A stretch of 36,992 nucleotides of DNA from Bacteroidota bacterium (GCA_003252385.1 QKEH01000112.1:1-36992); one strand, 5' to 3'; positions 23,845 through 32,514 are shown, counted from the first letter of the stretch. Program-made: numbers and translations. Notes: generated from the letters alone by a model not told the origin.

Positions 23845-25159
23845 GCGCGCGCTTGGTTGCCCCCATTATACCAGTTGGGTTTACAGCTTTGTCGGTGGAA
23901 ATCATCACAAATTTTTTCACCTTATGCTTGTCGGCCAGGTCGGCCAGTATGCGAGAACCAATAACGTTGTTTTTTACCGCTTCCGAGGGGTTTTTTTCCA
24001 TCATCGGAACGTGCTTGTAGGCGGCAGCATGATATACGATATCGGGCTGGGTGAGCTCAAATATTTTATCCAAGCGATCTTTATTGGTAATGTCGGCCAG
24101 TATGGTGTCGTAGTTTTTAAAGCCATAGCGTTCGAGTATTTCCAATTCAATATCGTACAGGGGCGATTCGGCCTGGTCGATAAGAATGACCCGCATGGGG
24201 TTATAGTTAACTACCTGACGGACAATTTCACTGCCAATAGAACCGGCAGCACCGGTGATGAGAATCGTTTTTCCCATCAGCGCTTTTTCAATATGCTCTT
24301 TGTTCAGGTTTATGGGCTTGCGGTTGAGCACATCTTCAACATTGAGCTCTTTAAGGTCGTTTGTGTTCATGTTGCCTTCTAGCCATGAGTCGGGGATGGT
24401 CAACATCTGAATGTCGTGCTGCATGCAGATGCCTGCGATGTATTCCTTCTCCTTTTCGGTAGTGTCGCGTTTGGCAAAAACTACATGGGTAATATCGTGA
24501 CGTTCAATCAGGTAGTTTAGTTCCTTGATTTTGTAGATGGTGAGGCCCATAAGTTTGTTCTTCTTCCGGATAGGAGTTGAATCAAAAAAGGCAACTACCT
24601 TATACTTGCGCGATGGGTTTAATTCCAGCGATTCTTTGGCAAGCACCGCCAGTTCGCGTGTTCCAAAAATCAGAGTTTTTTTGCTGGTAAGCTCGTAATT
24701 GAATAAAAGCAGGTAAATGTATTTGGCGAAAATACGAATGTTCGAAAGAAAGTAGAGGCTTACGAAAAATTCGATCGCAATAACCGAAAACGGAACTGTT
24801 GGGTAGGCTTTGGTGAAGCGGCTGATAAAGCTCAACACGAGAACCGTTGCAGTTCCCAGGCTGATGGTAACCAAAATTCGACGGATATCGTGAAGGCTGG
24901 TATAGCGGATGATATGGGAATACACTTTGAAAACGGCAAAGAATACCGAACGCACCAAAAGAAAAATTATTTCGGAGAACAACAGCAACGACTTGTAATT
25001 CTCAGGTATCTGAAAGTTGAAACGAAACAGGAAAGCCAGATAGACGGCTCCGATAATAATTATTACATCGGCAATAAACACCAGCCATCGAGGCATTGTT
25101 TTTTCAACAAATGCTCGTTTAACCTTGGCCAGTGTTCGCAGTACAGTATACCGGTTCAT
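23813..25159 (-). CDS. N-terminal part of WbpM/PglF-like 4,6-dehydratase, truncated by frameshift
   Basis: A 448-codon frame giving the membrane and Rossmann part of a WbpM/PglF-type enzyme, which removes water from UDP-GlcNAc to give a 4-keto-6-deoxy sugar at the inner membrane. The first about 150 residues hold four membrane helices; residues about 160-290 form the CoA-binding-like domain (TLIFGTRELA); the catalytic SDR begins at ITGAAGSIGSEI, and contains AAAYKHVPMMEKNP, ISTDKAVNPTG and MGATKR. After R437 the frame runs into 11 aberrant residues and stops at 23813. The family continues K-R-x-A-E-M; the next frame supplies MAEMY. Removing 4 bases (GCGC) restores one 635-residue protein. Likely inactive unless the tract varies. 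Confidence 0.88.
   Translation of the reverse strand: MNRYTVLRTLAKVKRAFVEKTMPRWLVFIADVIIIIGAVYLAFLFRFNFQIPENYKSLLLFSEIIFLLVRSVFFAVFKVYSHIIRYTSLHDIRRILVTISLGTATVLVLSFISRFTKAYPTVPFSVIAIEFFVSLYFLSNIRIFAKYIYLLLFNYELTSKKTLIFGTRELAVLAKESLELNPSRKYKVVAFFDSTPIRKKNKLMGLTIYKIKELNYLIERHDITHVVFAKRDTTEKEKEYIAGICMQHDIQMLTIPDSWLEGNMNTNDLKELNVEDVLNRKPINLNKEHIEKALMGKTILITGAAGSIGSEIVRQVVNYNPMRVILIDQAESPLYDIELEILERYGFKNYDTILADITNKDRLDKIFELTQPDIVYHAAAYKHVPMMEKNPSEAVKNNVIGSRILADLADKHKVKKFVMISTDKAVNPTGIMGATKRAHGRNVHPVVE
23845..23852 (-). repeat. (GC)4 tract at the dehydratase frameshift
   Basis: The plus strand reads GCGCGCGC here, four GC units, exactly where the two dehydratase frames part. Two units would leave the gene in frame with codons AAG CGC ATG GCC, giving the conserved K-R-x-A-E spacing. 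The tract therefore carries an apparent 4-bp gain. Confidence 0.75.
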
Positions 25160-25251
25160 GGTTATATAATGCTAATAAGTCTGTTTTGTTCGTGTAAGCC
25201 GTTGACTATAAAACCTTCGCATTCAATACGTATAGCCTGAAAGCAACTGCA

Positions 25252-25259
25252 CAAAAGTA
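25252..25259 (-). promoter_or_regulatory. Candidate -7 element for the WbpM-like gene
   Basis: CAAAAGTA on the plus strand reads TACTTTTG on the minus strand, matching TAnnTTTG, 92 bases before the ATG at 25159. No clear -33 element is visible. Confidence 0.45.
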
Positions 25260-25354
25260 ATAGTAATTTGCATAATTCCGCTTATAGATATGAACATTAC
25301 AACGTTAGTGAGCTGGCATTGGTCAAAAATACACCGGGTTTAACAAAAAATAAG

Positions 25355-25379
25355 AAACCCCGGCTCATTACCGGGGTTT
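25355..25379 (-). terminator. Intrinsic terminator of ppdK
   Basis: AAACCCCGG (25355-25363) and CCGGGGTTT (25371-25379) form a 9-bp stem with a 7-base loop, 24 bases past the ppdK stop. On the minus strand the stem is followed by a U-rich run (TTTCTTATTTTTTG), as expected for Rho-independent termination. It separates ppdK from the polysaccharide locus. Confidence 0.8.
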
Positions 25380-25403
25380 AACATTATTCATGGAATATGC
25401 GTT

Positions 25404-28109
25404 CTACCTGAGCGCAGCCTGTGCTGCTGCCAGTCGGGCAATGGGCACCCGGAAGGGAGAACAACTTACGTAGTTCATGCCGGCGCGTACGCAGAATTCA
25501 ACCGATGAAGGTTCGCCACCGTGCTCGCCGCATATACCCACTTTGAGTTTCTGGCGGGAACTGCGGCCTTTTTCAATACCCATTTTGATCAACTGGCCAA
25601 CGCCGTCCTGATCGAGTACCTGAAACGGATCGTTTTTCAGAATTCCTTTTTCAAGATAAACGGGCAGGAACTTGCCGGCATCGTCGCGGGAGTAACCAAA
25701 CGTCATTTGGGTAAGGTCGTTGGTCCCGAAGGAGAAGAATTCGGCTACTTCGGCAATCTCATCGGCGGTGAGGGCAGCACGGGGAATTTCGATCATGGTG
25801 CCCAACATGTAGTCAATTTTAGTGCCTTTTTCAGCGAATACTTCTTCGGCCACACTGCGGACAATTTTTTCCTGCAGCTTCAATTCTTTTACCGTGCCAA
25901 TCAACGGAATCATAATTTCCGGGTGCGTATCTACACCTTCTTTTTTCAGTTCCAGTGCTGCTTCGAGTATGGCGCGAGCCTGCATTTCGGTGATTTCCGG
26001 GTAGGTATTTCCCAGTCGGCAACCGCGGTGGCCCAGCATGGGGTTAAATTCGTGCAGGTCATCCACTTTTTTCTTGATCAGTTCCACAGAAACGCCCATT
26101 TCGTCGGCCATTTCCTTCTGATTGGCATCTTCGTGGGGTACAAATTCGTGCAGTGGCGGATCCAGCAGACGAACTGTAACGGGCAGCCCGGCCATGGCTT
26201 TAAATACATCTTTAAAATCCTGGCGTTGAATAGGGAGCAGTTTGGCCAGTGCTTTACGGCGTCCGGCTTCGTCATCGGCCAGAATCATTTCGCGCATACG
26301 GATCAAACGTTCGCCTTCGAAGAACATGTGCTCGGTGCGGCACAAACCAATTCCCTGAGCTCCAAAGCTACGGGCTACTTTACAATCGCGTTCGGTTTCG
26401 GCATTGGTGCGTACGTCGATTTTGCGGTATTTGTCGGCCAGTTCCATAATGGCGCCAAAGTCGCCACTCAGTTCGGGGTCGATGGTGGCCAGTTTGCCTT
26501 CGTATACTTCACCGGTAGATCCGTTGAGCGAAATCCAGTCACCTTCTTTAAAGGTTTTACCACTCGCTTTCAATGTACGGGATTTGCCGTCGATAGCACA
26601 TTCGCCGGCTCCTGATACGCAGCATTTACCCATTCCACGGGCTACTACTGCGGCGTGAGAGGTCATGCCTCCGCGTGCGGTAAGAATTCCTTTTGCAATG
26701 TCCATCCCTTCCAAATCTTCGGGCGATGTTTCTACCCGAGCCAAAATGGTTACCGGGAATTTGCGGGCTTCGTCGGCATGGAACACCAATTGTCCGGTAG
26801 CTGCGCCGGGGGAGGCGGGTAAGCCTTTTGCCAGTACATTGGCACTTTTAATGGCTGCTTTATCGAATACTGGGTGGAGCAACTCATCGAGTTTTCGGGG
26901 ATCCTGGCGAAGAATGGCTGTTTTTTCATCAATCATGCCTTCCTTTAACATGTCCATGGCAATTTTAACCATCGCCGCCGCAGTGCGTTTACCGTTGCGG
27001 GTTTGCAGCATCCACAGTTTACCATCCTGAATGGTGAATTCCAGATCCTGCATATCCTTGAAATATTTTTCGAGATTTTCCTGGGTGGCATCCAGCTCTT
27101 TATATGCTGCGGGCATGGCTTCTTCCAGCGAAGGGTATTTTGATGCACGAACTGCTTCAGAGACTCCGGCCAGTGCTGCCCATTTCAGGGAGCCTTCCTT
27201 GGTGATCTGTTGGGGGGTGCGAACACCGGCCACCACATCTTCGCCTTGTGCATCAATCAGGTATTCGCCATTGAAAACGTTTTCGCCGGTTGCGGCATCG
27301 CGGGTGAAGGCCACCCCGGTCCCTGAATTGGATCCCATATTACCAAATACCATGGCCTGTACGTTTACCGCAGTACCCCATTCTTCTGGGATTTGATTTA
27401 TAGCACGATAATAGTTGGCGCGTGGGTTTTGCCAGCTGTCGAATACGGCACAAACGGCACCCCAAAGTTGCTCCCAGGGATCCACCGGGAAGTCGTGGCC
27501 GGTTACTTTTTTAACGGCGGCTTTAAACTTGGTTACCAGTTCCTTCAGGTCGGCAACATCCAGGTCGGTATCGTTTTCTACGCCCTTGGCTTGCTTTATT
27601 TCCTCCATGATTTCCTCGAAGGGGTCGATGTCTTCTTTCGATTCGGGTTTCATTCCCAATACCACGTCGCCGTACATTTGTACGAAACGGCGGTAGGAGT
27701 CCCATGCGAAACGGGGGTTGCCCGATTTTTTAGCTACGGCTTCTACGGCCTCATCGTTCATACCCAGGTTTAATACGGTATCCATCATACCTGGCATAGA
27801 CACACGGGCACCGGAGCGAACCGACATCAGCAGGGGATTTTCTTTCGATCCAAACCCCATGTTCATAATGCTTTCTACCTTCTTCATGGCAGCTTGCACT
27901 TCGCTTTTCAAGAGTTCAATCACTTTCGCCTTGCCCAATTCATTATATTCGGTACAGGTATCGGTAGTAATGGTAAATCCCGGGGGTACAGGAACCCCAA
28001 TCAGGTTCATCTCTGCAAGGTTAGCACCTTTCCCTCCTAAGAGGTTTTTCATATCGGCCTTGCCTTCGGCTTCTTTGTTGCCGAAACTATAAACACGTTT
28101 TACTGACAT
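25404..28109 (-). CDS. ppdK: Pyruvate, phosphate dikinase
   Basis: A 901-residue cytosolic enzyme that interconverts pyruvate, ATP and phosphate with PEP, AMP and pyrophosphate. The N-terminal ATP-grasp domain begins LLGGKGANLAEM. The swivelling phosphohistidine domain has the signature GGMTSHAAVVARGMGKCCVSG with catalytic H485 (quoted up to 20 residues from G481). The C-terminal PEP/pyruvate barrel includes GLCRTEHMFF, SFGTNDLTQMTFGYSRDD and the acid/base cysteine in VGICGEHGG. Length is close to the usual 870-900. It is a single transcription unit, with a -7 element at 28174-28181 and a terminator at 25355-25379. Pyruvate kinase is encoded about 5.4 kb away, so both directions of PEP-pyruvate conversion are represented here. 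Confidence 0.97.
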   Translation of the reverse strand: MSVKRVYSFGNKEAEGKADMKNLLGGKGANLAEMNLIGVPVPPGFTITTDTCTEYNELGKAKVIELLKSEVQAAMKKVESIMNMGFGSKENPLLMSVRSGARVSMPGMMDTVLNLGMNDEAVEAVAKKSGNPRFAWDSYRRFVQMYGDVVLGMKPESKEDIDPFEEIMEEIKQAKGVENDTDLDVADLKELVTKFKAAVKKVTGHDFPVDPWEQLWGAVCAVFDSWQNPRANYYRAINQIPEEWGTAVNVQAMVFGNMGSNSGTGVAFTRDAATGENVFNGEYLIDAQGEDVVAGVRTPQQITKEGSLKWAALAGVSEAVRASKYPSLEEAMPAAYKELDATQENLEKYFKDMQDLEFTIQDGKLWMLQTRNGKRTAAAMVKIAMDMLKEGMIDEKTAILRQDPRKLDELLHPVFDKAAIKSANVLAKGLPASPGAATGQLVFHADEARKFPVTILARVETSPEDLEGMDIAKGILTARGGMTSHAAVVARGMGKCCVSGAGECAIDGKSRTLKASGKTFKEGDWISLNGSTGEVYEGKLATIDPELSGDFGAIMELADKYRKIDVRTNAETERDCKVARSFGAQGIGLCRTEHMFFEGERLIRMREMILADDEAGRRKALAKLLPIQRQDFKDVFKAMAGLPVTVRLLDPPLHEFVPHEDANQKEMADEMGVSVELIKKKVDDLHEFNPMLGHRGCRLGNTYPEITEMQARAILEAALELKKEGVDTHPEIMIPLIGTVKELKLQEKIVRSVAEEVFAEKGTKIDYMLGTMIEIPRAALTADEIAEVAEFFSFGTNDLTQMTFGYSRDDAGKFLPVYLEKGILKNDPFQVLDQDGVGQLIKMGIEKGRSSRQKLKVGICGEHGGEPSSVEFCVRAGMNYVSCSPFRVPIARLAAAQAALR

Positions 28110-28173
28110 TGTAATTGATAAGTTTTAGTTAATATTATTAGGGAAAACATGTAGCGTTTTCGTTGGATGTACA

Positions 28174-28181
28174 CAAAGGTA
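28174..28181 (-). promoter_or_regulatory. Bacteroidota -7 element for ppdK
   Basis: CAAAGGTA on the plus strand reads TACCTTTG on the minus strand, an exact TAnnTTTG, 64 bases before the ppdK ATG. No obvious -33 element. Confidence 0.55.
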
Positions 28182-28506
28182 TCATAAAAAATATATTATC
28201 CTAGGTCGGAAAGCCTTATTATCGGGCTGTTGAAAAGATTGAAGTAACTCTAAATAAATACTATACTGTGAAGGGCTGGCGGGTGGGTTAGCTTGCTTTA
28301 TAGAGGCTGAAATATGGGGGTAATCCTTAGAAAAGGGGATCGTGATACGTTAAAACAGTATGGGTAAAAAGCATTAGAAAGTCAGGATGGATGAGGAGGT
28401 GTTTCCTAGGGTACTACGGTGTGTTTACCGTGAGCAGTAGAGTTATTCTGGACGATTGATTCTTTGTGTAAGGGAGATGGTATGGAGCCTCTGATAGGGG
28501 TAGAAC
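28182..28506. other. Intergenic region without a recognisable gene
   Basis: About 325 bases between the ppdK promoter and the pfkB-side terminator. Only short frames exist, with no family resemblance. One small hairpin, ACGGT/ACCGT around GTGTTT, lies at 28416-28431. No tRNA or riboswitch pattern was recognised. Confidence 0.5.
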
Positions 28507-28544
28507 AAAAAATCCCGCAGGAACATTGTGCTGCGGGATTTTTT
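28507..28544 (-). terminator. Strong intrinsic terminator downstream of the PfkB kinase gene
   Basis: AAAAAATCCCGCAG (28507-28520) and CTGCGGGATTTTTT (28531-28544) pair perfectly over 14 bases with a 10-base loop. A/U flanks make it functional on both strands, but only the minus-strand genes from kdsD or the isochorismatase-PfkB pair approach it; it lies 50 bases past the PfkB stop. Confidence 0.9.
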
Positions 28545-28593
28545 ACTGCGGGGTATTTGCGGTTTTGCTGCTTGGCTGATATGTGGTGAAGCG

Positions 28594-29517
28594 TTAGCTG
28601 AGCTTGTAATTCTCAGCAAAATCCTTGGCAATGTAGTTGTCGTAGCGCTGGCAAACATGGGTAGCAAATTCGATGGCAGTTGTGGCCAGTTCTTTCCACT
28701 GGTCGGCGGTCATATTCGGTATGTCCTTATGACCCAGGTTGTTTTTAATCAGAGAATAGACAATGCCGGCATTAAAATTGTCGCCGGCACCAATCGTACT
28801 TTTAGTATCAATCCGTTGTACCTCGTATTGGGCGGAAAAGGTGGGTGTGCGCAGGAATACTCCTTTGGTGGAGGAGGTGTACAGCATACAGGGTGGTTTG
28901 TCGCCAAAGTTTTTATAGGCTTCATCGGCATTGCGTGCCCCGTAAATGAAGGAAAAGTCTTCGTGCGAACCGCGTACAATGCTCGACAGGGCGATGTTTT
29001 CCTGAATCATCCCCTTTACAGAGGGGAGTTCGTGCAGATGTTGTTTGCGGAAGTTCGGGTCGTAAATGACAATGGCTTTTTTCTTTTTGGCTTCTTCAAT
29101 AAACCGGATCAGCTTTTTTCGTACTTCGGGCGTTATGGCATAAAACGATCCAAACAAAACGATGTCGTCCTGCTGTAAACTTGGGAATTCAATATCCAAA
29201 CGTTTTTGAGGGTAGATTTTATAAAAATCGTAGCTGGCGTCGTTGTATTCGTTGAGGAAGGCCAGTGCCAAGGCCGATTTTCCATCGTAATATCGGTAAA
29301 CGTAATCGGTGGACACGTTGTTGGTTTTCAGGAAATTATCAATAAAATTCCCTACCTCGTCCAGTCCGTATTCGCCAATGAAACGAACGGGGATTCCCAA
29401 ACGACCTAGGGTAACCGCGGCATTTAAACTCGCACCACCGGCTTTGGCGGTAAATGGTTGGTTTTCTTTTAACAAAATATCAAGTACGGTTTCACCGATG
29501 GTATACACATTACGCAT
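28594..29517 (-). CDS. PfkB-family carbohydrate kinase
   Basis: A 307-residue ribokinase-family sugar kinase. The N-terminal signature AKAGGASLNAAVTLGRLG binds substrate and the C-terminal signature STIGAGDNFNAGIVYS contains the catalytic aspartate within GAGD. The position usually Asp before T-x-GAGD is Ser here, a tolerated variation. Length is usual. Sequence resembles fructokinase-type members, but substrate specificity in this family cannot be read safely. It overlaps the isochorismatase-family gene upstream by 8 bases, implying translational coupling, and is followed by a strong terminator at 28507-28544. Confidence 0.88.
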   Translation of the reverse strand: MRNVYTIGETVLDILLKENQPFTAKAGGASLNAAVTLGRLGIPVRFIGEYGLDEVGNFIDNFLKTNNVSTDYVYRYYDGKSALALAFLNEYNDASYDFYKIYPQKRLDIEFPSLQQDDIVLFGSFYAITPEVRKKLIRFIEEAKKKKAIVIYDPNFRKQHLHELPSVKGMIQENIALSSIVRGSHEDFSFIYGARNADEAYKNFGDKPPCMLYTSSTKGVFLRTPTFSAQYEVQRIDTKSTIGAGDNFNAGIVYSLIKNNLGHKDIPNMTADQWKELATTAIEFATHVCQRYDNYIAKDFAENYKLS

Positions 29518-30067
29518 TTTTTCTCTCCTTAAGCAGTTTTAATAATTCTTTAAATTCGTCGGTTCCTGCTTCGCGACACAATTCGAGGAGTATGGATTCA
29601 AAAGTGGTGATTACTGAACCTACATCGCGCATACGCCAAAGTGCCACCTTTTTATCGTTTGCCTGCGAGGAACCAATACAGTCTTCTACAATTACCGGAT
29701 TAAAATTGTTATAAAGCAAATCGAGGGTAGTTTGTAAGACACATACATGGGCTTCCAGTCCGAGAATCACTACATTTCGTTTCCCAATACGGTTAAGCAC
29801 CCGGATAAACGAGGGTTCGCGATAGCAGCTAAAAGTCATTTTTTCGATGTAGGAGTAGTTTCCTATAGCCTGACTCATTTCCGGAATGGTATTTCCCAGT
29901 CCTTTGGTGTTTTGCTGGGTGACTACCATGGGTATTTTTAGCACATTTAAACCTTTGATGAGCTGAATGGAGTTGGAAACAATGAGTTGGTGATTTTGAA
30001 TACTGGGTACCAGTTTTTCCTGAAAGTCGATGACCAGTCCTATTGTATTTTCCCGGTTGAGTCGCAT
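29510..30067 (-). CDS. Isochorismatase-family cysteine hydrolase
   Basis: A 185-residue alpha/beta hydrolase of the isochorismatase/nicotinamidase superfamily. The catalytic triad is visible as D14 in LVIDFQEKL, the lysine in YIEKMTFS, and the cysteine in VILGLEAHVCVLQT, preceded by the usual cis-peptide glycine/glutamate segment. It is short and lacks the metal-binding histidines of true nicotinamidases, so it is closer to the YcaC/hydrolase group of unknown substrate. Its end overlaps the PfkB kinase gene by 8 bases. kdsD ends 107 bases upstream; small inverted repeats (TAGCGA/TCGCTA at 30112-30128 and AACCC/GGGTT at 30157-30173) lie between them. Confidence 0.87.
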   Translation of the reverse strand: MRLNRENTIGLVIDFQEKLVPSIQNHQLIVSNSIQLIKGLNVLKIPMVVTQQNTKGLGNTIPEMSQAIGNYSYIEKMTFSCYREPSFIRVLNRIGKRNVVILGLEAHVCVLQTTLDLLYNNFNPVIVEDCIGSSQANDKKVALWRMRDVGSVITTFESILLELCREAGTDEFKELLKLLKERKNA

Positions 30068-30174
30068 AGTTCGATTTAGGCTGTGTGAATAAACATTCGT
30101 TTGGGTATGGGTAGCGAAAAAAATCGCTATTTAAGATAGTTAATTTCGACGAGATCAACCCGTTAAATTGGGTT

Positions 30175-30783
30175 TTACTTTAAATAGCGCGATTTTTGCC
30201 CCAGGTAGCCACCGTGATGGCGTTTGGCATATTCTTCGGGAGAAAAACGGATGCGTTCCATCATGAGCACCACCAGGGTGTCGCCAATAACTGTCATGGC
30301 AGTGGTGGAGGTGGTGGGGGTAAGCCCCAGTGGACATACTTCTGAAGGGTTGCCGGTAGAAAGAACGGCATCGGCCAGTTCGCCCAACGGACTCTCGGCC
30401 TGACCGGTGAGCACAATTACCGGAAGTCCCGCATGGAGGTGGTGACTTAGCTGGAAGAGTTCCAGTATTTCGCGGGTTTTGCCCGAGTTGGATACCAGCA
30501 ACAAGACGTCGTCGGGTTGAATAACACCCAAATCGCCATGTTGGGCATCGCTGGGGTGAAGAAATACGGACGGAGTTCCGGTTGAGCTGAAGGTGGTGGC
30601 TATGTTATTTGCAATTTGACCAGCTTTGCCCATGCCGCTGGCAATCAGCTTTCCTTTTTTTTGGTGTACCTGTTCGTAAATAAGCTCAATGGCTTTCTCG
30701 TAGGCATTGTTTTGTGGAATATTCAGAATGGCTTGCGCCTCGTGGTTTAGTATTTCCTGAATGCGTTGGTGTATAGTTGTCAT
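30175..30783 (-). CDS. kdsD: Single-domain (SIS-only) arabinose-5-phosphate isomerase
   Basis: A 202-residue SIS-fold sugar isomerase, converting ribulose 5-phosphate to arabinose 5-phosphate for Kdo synthesis. Motifs are SGMGKAGQIANNIATTFSSTG, FLHPSDAQHGDLG and LLLVSNSGKTREILE, with the C-terminal PTTSTTAMTVIGDTL and RHHGGYLG, characteristic of KdsD/GutQ. The tandem CBS domains of the Enterobacteria enzyme are absent, as in known single-domain enzymes such as that of Bacteroides fragilis. The end HPGG/HHGGxLG supports isomerase rather than hexuloisomerase. It supplies Kdo for lipid A core, so it is probably essential and links to the surface-glycan theme only loosely. A -7 element is at 30877-30884. 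Confidence 0.88.
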   Translation of the reverse strand: MTTIHQRIQEILNHEAQAILNIPQNNAYEKAIELIYEQVHQKKGKLIASGMGKAGQIANNIATTFSSTGTPSVFLHPSDAQHGDLGVIQPDDVLLLVSNSGKTREILELFQLSHHLHAGLPVIVLTGQAESPLGELADAVLSTGNPSEVCPLGLTPTTSTTAMTVIGDTLVVLMMERIRFSPEEYAKRHHGGYLGQKSRYLK

Positions 30784-30876
30784 GTAAAAACTGAAATAAT
30801 TCGTTGTGGTGTTAGAATGAAGGTTAGTGGTTTAGTTAGGGTTGTCCTGCTCAAACAGGTAGGTGAATGAAAGGCT

Positions 30877-30884
30877 CAAAGATA
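30877..30884 (-). promoter_or_regulatory. Candidate -7 element for kdsD
   Basis: CAAAGATA on the plus strand reads TATCTTTG on the minus strand, matching TAnnTTTG, 93 bases before the ATG at 30783. The -33 partner is not evident. Confidence 0.45.
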
Positions 30885-31155
30885 TATCCAATCTCCGGTT
30901 TTGAAAAATTTTTAATCTACAGACGTACCACAATTTTGACTATTTTAGCCCGAGGAATTGTGAGCGTTTGCTGGAATTCAAACTGTTTTACAGCTAAATA
31001 TAGCGTTCTCTTAAAAGAGATTGTATTCCATAGTTTAAAAAAGGATGGTTTCATTTTTTAATCCGGAATGGATGAGGACAATAACTGGTTTTATAAGGTT
31101 TACCTGTAAGAGCTGTAAGTTGGGATATGCCTTGTGTTTAAATTTTCCGGCTGTT
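30885..31155. other. Divergent intergenic region, no convincing gene
   Basis: About 270 bases between kdsD and the esterase-like lipoprotein. TTG at 31120-31122 and TAAATTTT at 31139-31146 approximate a -33/-7 pair (one mismatch in the -7, spacing 16) and would fit a start at 31156. Frames here look random. Confidence 0.4.
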
Positions 31156-32514
31156 TTGAAGAATTGTAAGGGGGCACAATTACACAGTTTATTTTATTGT
31201 ATACTGGCCGGGTTGGTGGTTTCGGGTTGTTCGTTTCAACATCAGGTTGATGCCGAAGATATAGTGCTGTCACCGGTATATCAATCGGGCATGGTATTGC
31301 ATACCGGCAGAACTACCCTGATAAATGGGCAGGCCAAGCCGGGGGGGACTTTAAAGGTTTCCATTGGCGACTACTACGTATTTGCCACTGCCGACAGTAA
31401 AGGGTATTGGGAAGCGGTTTTTCCCGAAATAGCGACTTCTCAGCCGTTGAGGATACAAATTTTGGGTAAGAATTTTGAGCGGATTCTGGAGAGTGTTCGG
31501 CCGGGCAAATGGATTGCCGTGGTGGGCAATGGATGCGTAGATCCGTTGCTTGCCTTTGAACCCGATACGGATACCCTAGGGGCATGTGCCGATGATGTGT
31601 TTTATTTCGAAACCCAGCCCCGCTTTTCGGATCAATATACGGCTCCCTCTTGGCGCAAAACTGCCGACATAAAACTGAACCGTAAACAGTTCCAGATTAT
31701 ACAAAGGGTGCTTCAATGGGAAAAGAATACGGATGTGCCTATCGGAATAATTGATCTCAGCTGGCCGGGAGCCGCTTTGCCTGCCTGGTTCGAAGGGGTT
31801 TCTTCTCCGGTACTGACCGACTCACTGTTTCGAAACCAGGTGAGTTGTGTAACCGGATTGCGCGATACGGTGTGCTACTTGAAAGATGCCTTGCGCAATG
31901 GTGTTCGCCGCGGTGCTACGGGGCCATGGTTTGCCACAGATACCTGGTTGGCCACTCAGCTTCCGGTAAACCTGGGCGCTTTTACCCAGCAGCAACAGAA
32001 GCATATTGCGTATCTGCGTAAAACCATCAATCTTCCACAAAACCGGATTAGCACCCCATTAACCCTCGTTATGGGGCAGGTATTGGGCGAAGCTGAGTTT
32101 TACCTGAACGGCAGCTTGCTGCCGGCGGTTTGCTCCAATGGGCTGACCCGGGTTCAGATACCCGATTCGGTGACCAAGATTTGGAACAACAGCCTGGCTA
32201 TTCGCCTGTTTTGCCCCGATACCCTGTCTGGTTTCTATGGTTCTTCTTTCGTGTGCTTCAATTCGGATTCTTCATTTTTTCAGGATATGAGTGCCGATTG
32301 GAGGTATACCTTCCAACTGGAAGATGAATTCCCTGAATTTGAACTGCAACTTACCGAAAGCGGTGTTTTAGTTCCTGATCTCATTTCACCTTACGAGAAA
32401 CTGCCTCTGGAAGCCCTTATATGGTGGGACAGTTCCTTGCCGGAATCGGACAGTATGGGTTCGGTGGCAGCACTGCTGAGCCGTTTTGAGCGGGCGCAGC
32501 ACCTAGAGCGTTAA
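31156..32514 (+). CDS. Degenerate sialate O-acetylesterase-like lipoprotein (probable pseudoenzyme)
   Basis: A 452-residue lipoprotein; the frame is open upstream to ATG 31045, but TTG at 31156 gives a compact signal ending in lipobox VVSGC (C25) and follows a near-consensus promoter. The N-terminal LSPVYQSGMVLHTGRTTLINGQAKPGGTLKV matches the start of SiaE-type SGNH esterases (LFSDHMVLQ-, VWGxAxPGE-like), and VPIGIIDLSWPGAALPAWF matches the V-P-x-G-x-I-x2-x-W-G-G-x-x-x-E-A-W motif. However, the catalytic GQSNM box is replaced by GNGCVDP in KWIAVVGNGCVDPLL and I find no catalytic D-x2-H at the C-terminus. It is probably a non-catalytic carbohydrate-binding relative. The last 4 bases overlap xerD convergently. 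Confidence 0.65.
   Translation: MKNCKGAQLHSLFYCILAGLVVSGCSFQHQVDAEDIVLSPVYQSGMVLHTGRTTLINGQAKPGGTLKVSIGDYYVFATADSKGYWEAVFPEIATSQPLRIQILGKNFERILESVRPGKWIAVVGNGCVDPLLAFEPDTDTLGACADDVFYFETQPRFSDQYTAPSWRKTADIKLNRKQFQIIQRVLQWEKNTDVPIGIIDLSWPGAALPAWFEGVSSPVLTDSLFRNQVSCVTGLRDTVCYLKDALRNGVRRGATGPWFATDTWLATQLPVNLGAFTQQQQKHIAYLRKTINLPQNRISTPLTLVMGQVLGEAEFYLNGSLLPAVCSNGLTRVQIPDSVTKIWNNSLAIRLFCPDTLSGFYGSSFVCFNSDSSFFQDMSADWRYTFQLEDEFPEFELQLTESGVLVPDLISPYEKLPLEALIWWDSSLPESDSMGSVAALLSRFERAQHLER

Noticed and set aside
25521-26615. Long open frame antisense to ppdK (364 codons)
   Set aside because: It lies entirely inside the well-supported ppdK gene, is rich in F/H/Q in the pattern of reverse-complemented codons and has no family signature.
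28443-28667. Small minus-strand frame of 74 codons near the pfkB terminator
   Set aside because: It includes the terminator hairpin and overlaps the PfkB 3' end; no start context or family resemblance.
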